Assembly (NCBI RefSeq): GCF_029633865.1
Contig: NC_079215.1
Location: 49,676,343 to 49,740,342 of the forward strand
Direction: 5' to 3'
DNA: 64,000 bases
Source: Lampris incognitus
Taxonomy: Eukaryota > Chordata > Actinopteri > Lampriformes > Lampridae
Under the pieces are notes generated by a model that was not told the origin of the DNA, did no database searches, and saw only the letters and a list, made by a program, of their open reading frames with translations. This document shows, piece by piece, positions 13,566 through 24,800 of this stretch (position 1 is the first letter of the stretch; each line of letters begins with the position of its first letter). A program made the translations under genes and the position numbers.

Positions 13566-13830
13566 CCAGCCCTGTGTGATGGCCTGGCAACCTGTCCAGG
13601 GTGTCTCCCCGCCTGCCGCCCAGTGACTGCTAGGATAGGCTCCAGCATCCCCATGACCCTGAGACAAGCAGTTTGGATAATGGATGGATGGATGGATGCA
13701 TGTCTTTTTGATGGTGGGAGGAAACCGGAGCACCCAGAGGAAACTCACACTTAAAGGACCTGGGACGGCCTGGGGTTCGAACCCTGGACCTTCTTGCTGT
13801 GAGGCCACAGTGCTAACCACTGGCCCACAT
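13265..13830 (-). mobile_element. SINE-D interrupted by a SINE-C fragment
   Basis: Outer element pieces 13265-13446 (GATGTACTTTATTAATCCC, GGGCAGCTGCAGCGCCCGG) and 13703-13830 (GGGGTTCGAACCCTGGACC, a B box in reverse orientation) join as one minus-oriented tRNA-SINE. Between them lies a 5'-truncated plus-oriented SINE-C (to 13698) with an expanded (GT)n at about 13489-13562. ATGCATGTC on both sides is the likely target duplication of the inner insertion. Confidence 0.7.
13489..13562. repeat. (GT)n microsatellite inside SINE-C
   Basis: About 37 GT units. They grew from the short (TG)n normally present in the middle of SINE-C. Confidence 0.9.
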
Positions 13831-13918
13831 GAACTGTGACAGAGGCCCAGTCCCAATGCCCCCCCCTAAAGCTTAAAGCCTAAACCCTCACAGATTTAGT
13901 GAACACGCCTCAAAGTGT

Positions 13919-15010
13919 GTGGACATTCAGTGAAAACAAAAATGGCAAGGAGCATTGGAGTTCTGGGAAAGGCAAGTCACATTCTGGATCATAAAGCGCT
14001 GTACATTCTGTATTATTCACTTGTATTGCCCTATTTGAATTACAGTGTGGAGGTATGGGGGAACACCTACAAAAGCAACCTACAATCGTTATGCCCATCC
14101 ATCCATCCATCCATCCATCCATCCATCCATTATCTGAACCGCTTATCCTGCTCTCAGGGTCACGGGCGTGCTGGAGCCTATTCCAGCAGTCATTGGGCGG
14201 CAGGCGGGGAGACACCCTGGACAAGCTGCCAGGCCATCACAGGGCCGACACACACACTCATACCTAGGGACAATTTAGTACAGCCGATTTCATCTAATTT
14301 ACATGTCTTTGGACTGTGGGAGGAAACTGGAGCCCCTGCAGAAAACCCACGCAGACACGGGGAGAACATGCAAACTCCACACAGAGGACGACCCGGGATG
14401 ACCCACCAAGGCTGGACTACCCCGGGGCTCGAACCCAGGCCCTTCTTGCTGTGAGGCGACCGCGCTAACCCCTGCGCCACCGTGCTGCCCTACAATCGTT
14501 ATGTGTACTACAAAAAAAAAGAGCAATAGGGATGGTAAACAACGTAGGATACAGGGAACACACTAACAAACTGTTTTTAAATTCACGGGCTACGAAGTTC
14601 ATGGACCTGGCTGAATTCAAGACTGCAGAAATGTTGTACAAAGCAAGATATAATCTGCTTCCTGGCAACAAACAACAATTGTTCTCACATAGAGAGCGGG
14701 GTACAATTTAAGAGGAACGTTGAATTTTAACACTGTGTTCGTACCACTCACAAAAGTATGTGTATTTCAAATTGTGGGGTAAGTTTGTGGAATGGTTTCA
14801 ATGAGGAACTCAGCGAAAGTGCAAACTGAAATCAATTCAAAAAGAGGTACAACAAAACTGTTGTAAAGAGGTACAAGGATGAGGAGGAGGTTTTGCTCCT
14901 CTCATGACCGTGACACCCAGAGCGGATGCTGTTGTTGTCGTTTTTTGGAAATCATTTTTATTGTTTTTTTTTATTGCTTTTATTGTTTTTTTATCGAGTC
15001 GTTGTGAGAT
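13919..15010 (+). mobile_element. Non-LTR retrotransposon, RT C-terminal fragment
   Basis: Plus-strand reading GVLGKASHILDHKALYILYY, then LPYLNYSVEVWGNTYKSNLQ up to 14079. It resumes after an inserted SINE with RAIGMVNNVGYREHTNKLF and AEFKTAEMLYKARYNLLPGN. This is the thumb and downstream region of a LINE reverse transcriptase. Stops accumulate after about 14710. Confidence 0.7.
14094..14489 (-). mobile_element. tRNA-derived SINE-C, full length
   Basis: On the minus strand it starts GGCAGCACGGTGGCGCAGGG, has the B-box-like GGGTTCGAGCCCC, and ends in (GGAT)n. A perfect 14-base target duplication CTACAATCGTTATG occurs at 14080-14093 and 14490-14503, inside the LINE fragment. Confidence 0.9.
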
Positions 15011-15761
15011 ATTGAGAATGACACACTCTGATGTGTGAAAAAGTTTATTATTGTTTTATTAATTCAGCATTAGAGAGAGGACAGGAAATTATAAGTAGTA
15101 ACTTCCTCCTGCTCCTTTTCGAACATATGATATTTGTTGGATTCTCTATTGAGAATTATTTTTGTTGAATTCTTCTGATGTTTGGGGTTTTTTTTAATGC
15201 TTGGTAAATTTTTTAAAATTTTATTTTGCATGTTCGAAATAAAGACATTTGAAGTGAGGTCTTTCAGTAATGACCAAGCGAGCAGTGGAGTAGCACGAAC
15301 GCTGAACTGCGTTGTTGTCACCATGACAACTAACAACAGTCGCCATTTTCTTCTGAACTACTCAAATGACCGCGGCAAACGGTTCTGTTTCCGTTCTGCT
15401 CTCATACCACTGGATCACAGGCAAAAGTCGGGCAGTATCCAAAAAAAAAAAGACAACTGATACATTAATAGAGATTACTGTTAATATTGATAGAGATTGA
15501 CGAAGAACAATTGGTGACGACTCCGTTTTCACATCGGTGAAGTTCATAAAAAAATATTTTTTTAAGTTCAGCTCTTGGTTGTATCCATAGCTCATGAACT
15601 CAACGTACAGTTGCAATCAAAAATATCCAACCCTCATTGCATATTAGGTTTATTGGCTAAATGTAAAAATTTTCAGCTGTTTGCAATAAGCAAATTACGC
15701 AATAGTTCAGTAAAACTAATATTACAAGGGTTTTATCCAAATTCAACCCAAAATGTTACTT

Positions 15762-15897
15762 TGGTAACCGGTTATTTTCTTGCCCGGTGCGGGATTCGAT
15801 ACGGAGTGCACGGCACCACAAGGCGACATCACCAACCGCTCGGCTAAAGGGTCAGACTCGTTCTCTGGGGACTAACGTGTCTTATTAGTAGTTTACA
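15762..15897 (-). mobile_element. Solo mini-LTR with tRNA-like segment
   Basis: The minus strand reads TGTAAACTACTAATAAGACA to CCGGTTACC, 136 bases, closely matching the LTRs at 48871 and 49108. It contains the A-box-like TAGCCGAGCGG and B-box-like TATCGAATCCC. It lies exactly between the tail of a SINE-B and that SINE's target duplication. AAAG on both sides may be its own 4-base duplication. Confidence 0.75.
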
Positions 15898-16235
15898 CTT
15901 TTTTTGTTTAAATTTATTTCTGATTTTCCCCTTTTTCTCCCAGTTTAGTGGCCAATCGATCCCTATTTTAGTTGAAACGCACTGCATGCGTTCACCAACT
16001 GCATCTCTCCGGCCGGCAGTCTCGAAGGAGTCGCAGACCGAAACACTGCACCCAGAGACGCATTCATATGACGAACACAAGCCGACTCCGCCCCCCTCCC
16101 GAAGACAGCGTTGCTGCTTCATCGAGTCCGACCATAGTCGGATCTGACGAGACCGGGGCCCGAACCCCGGTCCCCAGTGGGCAACTGCATCGACACAAAG
16201 CCGATGCTTAGACCACTACACCACCGCGGACCCCC
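15898..16235 (-). mobile_element. tRNA-derived SINE-B, copy 1
   Basis: On the minus strand it begins GGGGGTCCGCGGTGGTGTAG and carries GGGGTTCGGGCCCCGGTC. Flanks AAAACGTTACTTT (right) and AAAATGTTACTTT (left, beyond the solo LTR) are the target duplication. Confidence 0.8.
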
Positions 16236-17049
16236 AAAAACGTTACTTTTAATGACTACTGCAGTTTCAAAATTATTCAACCCCCTGAATAGAATCCCAC
16301 ATAAGAGCACACATTTCCAAATCAGGTGTTGTCTCAAGCACACCCGGTGCAACTAATCAATGGCTTCATTAGTTGCATCAGGTGTGCTTGAGCTAGAACA
16401 CATCAAATACCTGGACTGGCTTGGGGTTTGTTGACGGTGACGTTTGATTGCATGTTAGAAATATGGCCAAGTCAAGAGAATTGTCCAAAAAGTTAAGAGA
16501 AGAGATCATTGCCTTGCACAAACAAGGAAAAGGATACAAAAAGATAGCAAAGGCACTGACTGTTCCCAGAGATACAGTTGGAAGCATAGTGCGCAAGTTC
16601 AAAGTTAAAGGAACAGTGGCTACACTACCTGGTTTTTGGATTCTGTTCTGTGGAGCGATGAAACAAAACTGGAACTTTTCGGGGCTATGGATCATCGATA
16701 TGTCTGGAGGAGGAAGAATGAGTCATACGCTGATAAGAACACCCTGCCTACAGTGAAGCATGGCGGCGGCTCGGTGACGCACTGGGCTGCTTTGCTTCCT
16801 CTGGCACTGGAAACCTGCAGCATGTGGGGGGCAAGATGGATTCAATCAAGCATCAGGAAATCCTAGGAGAAAACGTCATGCCGTCTGTGAGGAAGCTGAA
16901 GCTTGGGCGTAATTGGACCTCCGAACAGGACAATGATCCCAAGCATACCTCAGAGTCCACCAAAGTTTGGTTTCAGAAGAAGTCCTGGAAGATTCTAGAG
17001 TGGCGGTCACAATCGCCTGACTTGAACCTCATAGAAAATCTCTGGTGGT

Positions 17050-17446
17050 GGGGTCCACGGTGGTGTAGCGGTCTAAGCATAGGCTCTGTGTCGATGCAGT
17101 TGCCCACTGGGGACTGGGGTTCGCGCCCCGGTCTCGTCAGATTTGACTATGGCCGGACTCGATGAAGCAGCAATCATTGGCAACGCTGTCTTCGGGAGGG
17201 GAGCGGAGTCGGCTTGTGTTCGTCACGTGAATGCGTCTCTGTGTGTGTCGGAAAAAGCAGTGGTTCGGCCTGGAGTCGCCTTGTCACGAAAGTGGGGGGG
17301 CGTCTCCTTCGAGACTGCCGGCCGGAGAGATGCAGTTGGCGAACGCATGCAGTACGAGGGTGGGTGTTTGAATTAAAACAGGGATCGACTGGCCACTAAA
17401 TTGGGAGAAAAAAGGGAAAAATCATTAATAAATTTATTTTTTTTTT
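17050..17446 (+). mobile_element. tRNA-derived SINE-B, copy 2
   Basis: Full-length plus copy inside the Tc1 transposase, with a perfect 14-base duplication AAATCTCTGGTGGT at 17036-17049 and 17447-17460. The B-box-like block is GGGGTTCGCGCCCCGGTC. The T-rich 3' end replaces a normal A tail. Confidence 0.9.
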
Positions 17447-17850
17447 AAATCTCTGGTGGTATTTGAAGAAGGCGGTTGCAGCACGCAAATCCAAGAATAT
17501 TAGTGAACTGGATGCCATTGCCCGTGAGGAATGGACTAAGATTCCTCAGGAATGCTGCCAGAAGCTGGTGTCTGGCTATGCATCACGTTTGCAGCAGGCC
17601 ATAACAGCAAAAGGGTGCTCTAAGTACTAAAGACGCTTTTCATGAAGGGGTTGAATAATTTTGAGGCTGCAGTAGTCATTAAAAGTGGCATTTTGTGTTG
17701 AATTTGGAGAAACCACTTGTAATATTAGTTGTGCTGAGCACTTTAAATTGTTCTTGTTTGATTTGTTTATGCCAACAGCTGACAGTTTGTACATTTTGCC
17801 AATAAACCTAATTTGCAGTGGGGGGGTTGAGTACTTTTGATTGCAATCCT

Positions 17851-18806
17851 AACCAAAGGAAACTTGAGAGATTGGATAGGATGCCTGAACATCGTGTGGA
17901 CATTTTGTGCAAACAAAACTGTCTCTTATGGAAATAAAACACCAATCAACACATATTTTTCTTTTACTTAACAAAACACGGCAAAAGAACAAACAGGAAA
18001 CAAAATTTAGGCTGCGACTAAAGCAAAGCAAAGTAACAGACTGTTGTTCTCTCGATCCTTCAGACTCGCACATAAAATTTAACACATTGTGCCTTGACAA
18101 TAACTTCACAGTGGAAGGAGAAAGTTTTGAAACAAAATGTATCACATTTTATAACAATGTGAAAGAAAAAACTGAGCAGCAAAGAAAGTTACATTAGCAT
18201 AGCTTTTCAGTGTGTAACGTCTAGCCTACTGTTGGAAATGGCAAGAGCTACCCAGTGGCGATGACCCGTGAAGCTGTCTAAGGACGTCATACACACAGAA
18301 CAGATCATGGTTCCCAACATTTGATTGTACATCACTTGTATAACTTATCTTTAGGTTACAGTGACTTGCCTGGATTAACAGTTCACCCTGTAAACTGCTG
18401 ACGTGTTCACATCTGTACAGCCAGACAACATATCAACAGCCAGATGACACAAATCACATATTCATATAAATAAATAATGAATCTGGACTATTTACAATAT
18501 TTCTAGTTGTAGAATGTACAAACCTAAAAAGGAACATCACAGTGAGCAGTTTTTACAGAAAATTTACAGAAATTATTTACAGTAAAAGCAGTCCCCCACA
18601 ATGCTTTTCAACAAGTGAAAGAAAAAAAAAGGTGTTTTCTTCAATTTGACGGACATCAGAACATTCAGCTGTCTCCACCTGCAATGTAAGCCATCTCTGA
18701 ACCATTAACTTTCTAGATATACACATAAAAGAAAAACTACAAGGTTAACAAATCGGTGTAACAATTAGTTTTTCAAAAAACCTATAGCACATGATAAACA
18801 ATGCCA
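17851..18806. other. Intergenic DNA 3' of ldlr, unassigned
   Basis: A+T-rich, no exon recognised. If the ldlr 3' UTR reaches this far, minus-strand ATTTA motifs around 18465-18480 could act as AU-rich stability elements, but nothing here shows the transcript end. Confidence 0.3.
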
Positions 18807-18818
18807 GACTTCAAGACC

Positions 18819-18935
18819 CTGTGATGGACTGGCGGCCTGGCCAGGGTGTCTCCCCGCCTGCCGCCCAATGACTGCTGGGATAGGCTCCAGCATCCCCATG
18901 ACCCTAAGTAGGATAAGCGGCTTGGATAACGAATG
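18819..18935 (+). mobile_element. SINE-C 3' fragment
   Basis: 5'-truncated copy ending GGATAAGCGGCTTGGATAAC. Perfect target duplication GACTTCAAGACC at 18807-18818 and 18936-18947. It therefore inserted already truncated. Confidence 0.85.
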
Positions 18936-20088
18936 GACTTCAAGACCGGGGGGGGCAACAAACGCAATTCTGACCTTTAACAGAATTGCAGGCAACAAGG
19001 TAATTATGTTTTCTAAGGCAAGTACTAAATTAGTGCACCAAGGTGTGCACCACTACTAGAGATTGGTTTGAAAGGTAGTCCAAACTAGCAGAATCCAGCC
19101 TGTTATGTCTTTGTGAATCATCCACATGCTAAGCCAATTGACCTTTTGCAAAGTCCCACCCCCCTTAGTTACTGTTGCTATGCCCATAAAGCTTTTCAGA
19201 CCCATCCAGGAAGTAGCTGGAAAACACCAAAACACAAAGGAAGAAATCAACGCATTCCCAGAGAAAATAAATGACGTATTTTGGAGTAATTCATCCTTCA
19301 TATCATCCTGTGCAAGGCAGAGGGGGATACAGTATGCGGTGGAGGGATACATTCAGAGTATTAAAATTAACACTGACTTGCGTGGACTCCGGGCCGCCGG
19401 GTGCAACTGTAATTGAGGCTAAGGCTTACCGGTCGCAATCAAAGTATGAGAAACCCCATCAATTAATTTAGAAACACCCAAAATAACATCGTGGACCAAT
19501 CATGTTCTTGCACTGCAAAGTAAAGTAAGCATTTCAGCTATTATTGGAATCTTTTTCATAATCCATTGTCAGTGTCTTCATATTATAGTGCCGACTTTGG
19601 CCAGGGTACGCTGCGGTGTTCTTGTGGAGATGTTTGGTGGCCAAGTGATTGAGCATGTGCGCCCTTGTAAAAAAACGTTTTTGTAAAACGATAAAGCTAT
19701 CTAGAGGTCTTAGTGTTTGCTGTGTACTGCTGTACCATAAAAATTTCGCTACCTATAATGAATGACTTTAGCATTTCTATAAACAAAGCTCTTGCCTCGA
19801 GTTGAATCTGTGCGACATGCCGCGTCACAATTCCAAAAGGCGGTGTATAACATTTCGGCTCAAGAGAACAGATGAGGATGAGCTCGGGATCTAACCCAGT
19901 AAAAACAGTGCCATAAAAATATCAAATAAATCAACACCAAAAGAAGAAAAAAAACAAACACACAATTAAATATGTACAATAAAAACCTATTGTGCTGGTT
20001 TCAGGTAAGCACTTCAATAATGCATCAAATAAGTAAAGAAATCAGAGTCATGGCTCTGATGTGAAAAAAAAAAATCATTTCAACATGC

Positions 20089-20150
20089 ATCTCCGCCACC
20101 CTGAGAGCAGGATCAGCGGTTTGGATAATGGATGGATGGATGGATGCATG
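20089..20150 (+). mobile_element. Very short SINE-C 3' fragment
   Basis: Only the last 60 bases of SINE-C remain, ending in (GGAT)n. It lies about 300 bases past the ldlr stop, so probably in or near its 3' UTR. Confidence 0.6.
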
Positions 20151-20444
20151 CATGAGTCCTTCATTTTAAAGTCACTTTGTGGCCTCCTTCAGTTTTCTTT
20201 TATTCAGTCTTGATAAACCATAACTTAAAGGATATGTTTTCTTTTTTAATCTAAGTCATCTAGATTTTGTCATTTCTTTTCTGAGGGAGACTTGGACGGC
20301 ACAGTGCTGAGGTCAGAGATCACACAGACCACCAAATGAGGTCAATGGGAAGGGGAGGCGCATGTAAGCAGCAGTACAATGGCTATTGTTGCTTCACCTT
20401 TACATCAGAAAAATATCTTTCATTTAAACACCTCCATATCCGTG

Positions 20445-20483
20445 TTATGCAATGTCCATGTCCTCCATGCTCACCATCTGCCT
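20445..20483 (-). CDS. ldlr: ldlr exon 18 (C-terminus)
   Basis: Twelve codons, [12 protein letters not shown], then TAA at 20447-20445. Found by matching the RQMVSLEDD-type end of LDLR after a CTTTTTGCAG acceptor. The first minus-strand AATAAA downstream is at 20204-20199. Confidence 0.88.
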   Translation of the reverse strand, partial: RQMVSMEDMDIA

Positions 20484-21824
20484 CTGCAAAAAGAGGGAAA
20501 CGTTTGAGTGAGAAAAGCTAGAGAACAATGCTTGTCACCTTTCAGAGACAAGCAATAAGGTCTGCTGTATCATTGGTTAAATACAACCAACTTGAGTTGA
20601 GACTCAAGCTGCATGCTGTATGAGTAAAATCAAATCATAAACTGAACTTGTGTAAAAATAATAAGTCGATGCACGGGTGGAAAGGGAAGGTACCTGAGGA
20701 TAAACGTAGCCATCAGAACCAGTCCTGCAGATGTGCAGCTCATCTTCGGTGGTTTTCTGGTACACCGGATTGTCAAAGTGGATGGTGTTGGTGTTCTTCA
20801 GACGCCAGTGTCGCCACAGCAAGCCCGCTCCGAAGAACAACAGACACATCACCACTAGGGGGGGTGAAAACCGATTAAGTAGAAGTTGATCACCCGACTG
20901 ACCAAGTCTATGCTGTGTAATATTCATATTGTTGACAGCGACAAATAGAGAGGCATGCAGAGTGCAAGGCTTTAAGTGGTAAACTTACTTATTGGCAGCA
21001 CGATGTACAGCGCAACAGGATGGGATGACTGCACTTCTTTGGGCATTGCAGCATATCTACTGTTAGCTGAAAGAGCAAAGAATAAAACTCTTTAAGTCAC
21101 ATTATTTCATGCTATGATAATATTATAAAACCGAATGTAATATCTTATAATGTGAAGTAATACTTTGCTAGAGTCATGCACATATTCGGAAAGATCTGTC
21201 CCACACACACACACACACACACACATGTGCGAGCCATACATACCTTGAGCAGTGACCTCAGACTGCCGTGCACTCTGTGTAGAGGTGAGGTCAGGGCCCT
21301 GAGACTGGATGCGGGGGTCAGACGAGGTAGTTGTTGTAGATGTAAGTCTCTTGGCAGCTCTGGTTGTGGTGGTGGTTGTAGTTGTGGAAGTGGTAGAGAC
21401 AGGCTCATTGGGTGTAGGTGCCATGGGAGCCATGGAAGTGACTGGAGAAGGTAATTTGGTTACAGGGGGAATGGCAGCTGAGCCTGTTGGGAAAGCAATT
21501 ATAATTATCAACGAAAGGAAAAAGGTCACAATGCAGTTGATGCATGTGAGACACAAATACACACCACTTTGTCGAAAGCTTGAATGTCTAAATGGTCCTA
21601 TTTCATCATTTGTGTCTGAAAGTGTGCCTTCATGTGCATCTATGGGTTTATACTTACCCGCAACACATTTCCTCATGTCAGCTGCCAGGGTCATGTTGTC
21701 AGGACAAGCACAGGTATATTTAGGAGAGCCCTGGTTGATCACAGGTGCAGGGAGACACAGAAATTCACAGCCTCCATTCATATTGTTGCTTTGTTGGCAC
21801 CAATTTTTACCTATCAGAGAGAGC

Positions 21825-21878
<54 letters not shown>

Positions 21879-24800
21879 CACAAAGATTGAGAGAAAATGC
21901 AGAGGAAAGAGAGACAGAGATGTATATGATTGGATACAGAGCAATAAATAACCCGTGTCATCATCTTGTTTTCATGGTTTAGATTTTTGTAGTTTTAGCT
22001 TTGTTAAAGCCAAAATCCAGGATTTTTCTCCATTATTAAATAGCTATTTATCCATCTGGACCATGGAGTCAGGGTGCATACTACTAACTGGCATCTTTAC
22101 CATGGTTGGAGACAACCTCCATATACTGCTCTAGACATTTGGGTTGGATGAACATTGATGCAGCAGCAATCACATTTCTTCTCAAACAGCAAAAAAGGAT
22201 TGAAACATGATGACGATATGGTGATGCTTCTGCTGGACAGGTCTACCAATTCTACAATCAATATTACCATAGAGCAGTGCTCTTGTATAGTTTGATGTAG
22301 TTGTAATACATGAGATTGCCCGTGTTAGCTTTGGTCCAAGGATGCCATTTTACAAGGGTGGGAACTGTTTACAGCTGAGCTGTTACACCATGTTTGTAGT
22401 TCTCAGTGCCAGAGGGACGGACAGATGGGGAAAATCAAGAATTTCAGCTTTAACAGTAAAGGTAGGGTGTTATATGCTGGAGCATGGTGCACATATGTTT
22501 ACATATTTTATTCCTATCTCTTATCTTCTTTTTCTATTTATTTCCATTTTCTTGTTAATAGTTTTTCTTTACTAGAGCGTGGGTGTCTGTAATAGGACCC
22601 AATTTCCCCTGAGGGATGAATAAAGTATTCTGATTCTGATTTAAAGGTAGTGTTAAAAATCAGGTGAAGTTTCCATACCTATGGGCTGCTTGGAGTTGTG
22701 ATAAAGAACAATGTCGTCTGGCTGGTGCAGGTCCTTTGCCAGCTCTTTGACGTCATTTCCTGTCAGACGGTTAGCGCTCATAATCACATTGTTGTTCACA
22801 TCGGTCCAGAAGACTTTCTCCTGTGAAAAAGGAAAAAGAAAATGCATTTAAAAGTCAATTTTGACAATAACACTAGATTGTTGCATACTAAAGGTGGTTC
22901 CACTAACTAGATGTGCTAAGGCAGATTACATCAGTAATTAAGTTCAAAAGGTTTAACATCACCGATCCTAACTTCTTGTGTATAAAGTGTACACTCAGAT
23001 CTTAAAGTTTTGATTAAAACTATTTTGGCTTAATATTGTTCACTCTATTCGGCTTACGTGGGGCATGACCAGGTTTCTGATGGTTTTAATACAGTGTAAG
23101 CCAGCCGGTTGGCTGAACTCCTTAACAGTGGGTACTGAGTGAGTATAACAATATGTTTGTAGTATTCATAAACTGAGAAAGTTCGACTTGCAGGGATCCT
23201 GGGATTTGATATATCACACAGTTCAACATTAAATTTGTGATTCAGAACCAAAATTTATATTTATTAAAATCTGTTGTTTTTCCTATCATATCCTCATGTC
23301 AGCTGAACTACTTTAGAATTTCTATTATATCAATGTCCATGTACCTGAATGAAATAAATTTGTCCAGCCAGATTACCGCCCAGTCTTTCTAAACAATCAA
23401 ATAAAATTACACATAACATTGTAACAATAGGGCCATTATGTGCCTTCAACTATAGAGATATGGCATACATTTCAGATGGCAATAGAAATTGTAGACTTAA
23501 CATCTTTACTGACCTCAAAGACCGTCAGGGAGATGGGATGGGACAGCTTTTCCTCATCCAAAATTAGATTATGCCTCCTTCCTCCATTCACGTCAATGCT
23601 GGACAGAGTGTGCATCTTGGAGTCCACCCAGTAGAGACGCTGGCTGATCATGTCTGTTCAGAAAGAAAGGAACAAAGAGAGGAGAGGTGAAGCGAGCGAG
23701 AGAGAGAGTGAGAGAGAGGGAAATAAATACAGCGATAGATATTTGGCTGATTTTAGAAAAAATAAATTAGTTTGTTCCCAAGGCTTTGTGAACTTAAATG
23801 AGTGCTTGCTTTTAATGTGTCTAGCTTCCTCTTACCTAAGGTAATGCCGTTGGGCCAGACAATGTTGTCCGTCACCAAAGCAGTACGGTCGGCACCATTC
23901 AACCCACTTTTCTCAATCTTAGCCTCATTGCCCCAGTCAGTCCAGTACATGAAGCTAAAGACGTCAAACAAAACCCCACATGAAAATTAATGCTTCAAAT
24001 ATATATATAAAATTGGAAAATTAAGATTCATCCTAACACTAAGAAGTCACCTTCAAGTCAAGCTTGTTGGAAACTTGAACATCACTCACTTATTTACTGG
24101 ATCCACTACTATGGCTCTTGGCTTCTCTAAATCCTCCGTGATAAGTGTCTTCCTCTTCCAGCCATCTGTGGTTGCCACAGAAATAATCTTCAGCATGCTG
24201 TCAGTCCAGTAGATATTGCCATGGATCCAGTCCACTGCAAGGCCCTCAGGGGCCTCAATGTTGATGTCGACTACTACATTGTGGTTAGAGGAGTTACCAG
24301 CCACGTCCACTTGGGAGCTGCCAGGGTTTAAGAGATGAGGGGGATGAGCTATAAGCACTTATAGATATAATTTCATCCCATGTCTTGCCCAAGTGAGCAA
24401 TTATGTACCATTGCACTCACACAGTGTAGTATTTCAAACTCCATCTACATACGCATCGGCCAACAGGTTGGCCGTATTGTTACTGGCTTTTATGTGGAAA
24501 ACCTGGTTATAAGCCCCATACAACCCCTCCCCTTTCATACACCTACACAAACACACCCTCCACCCTTGAGCAAGCATTTAGTCAGTTCCTTGTAATGTAC
24601 AGCCCCCCCCCCAACACACACACACCCAACCTTGAGCAAGAAACGTCACCCCTACCTGTAGATTTTTTTCAGGGAGAGGTCAGACCAGAAGATCATCTTG
24701 CCAGACATGTCTACATCTAGCGCCACCGCATTCTTCAGCTTGGGGATCAGGCAAACGTAATCACTGCGGTCCATCGTCATCTTCCTCACCTCATGTTTGT

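Larger units (their letters stand above)
15608..17850 (+). mobile_element. Second Tc1 transposon, internally deleted, with nested insertions
   Basis: The left terminal repeat CAGTTGCAATCAAAA is at 15608. An inverted match, TTTTGATTGCAATC, lies near 17835-17848, and inner direct-repeat copies are near 16241 and 17640 (GACTACTGCAG...). The plus-strand transposase starts with MAKSRELSKKLREEIIALHK at 16464. It jumps from the helix-turn-helix region straight to the [11 protein letters not shown] block, so about the middle third is deleted. The DNDPKHTS and PDLNLIENLW blocks follow. A SINE-B splits the last part, which resumes after 17460 and ends KGCSKY. The left arm also holds a SINE-B and a mini-LTR. 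Confidence 0.85.

Noticed and set aside
14094-14130. Tandem (GGAT)n as a CRISPR-like or telomere-like array
   Set aside because: It is the simple 3' tail of SINE-C.
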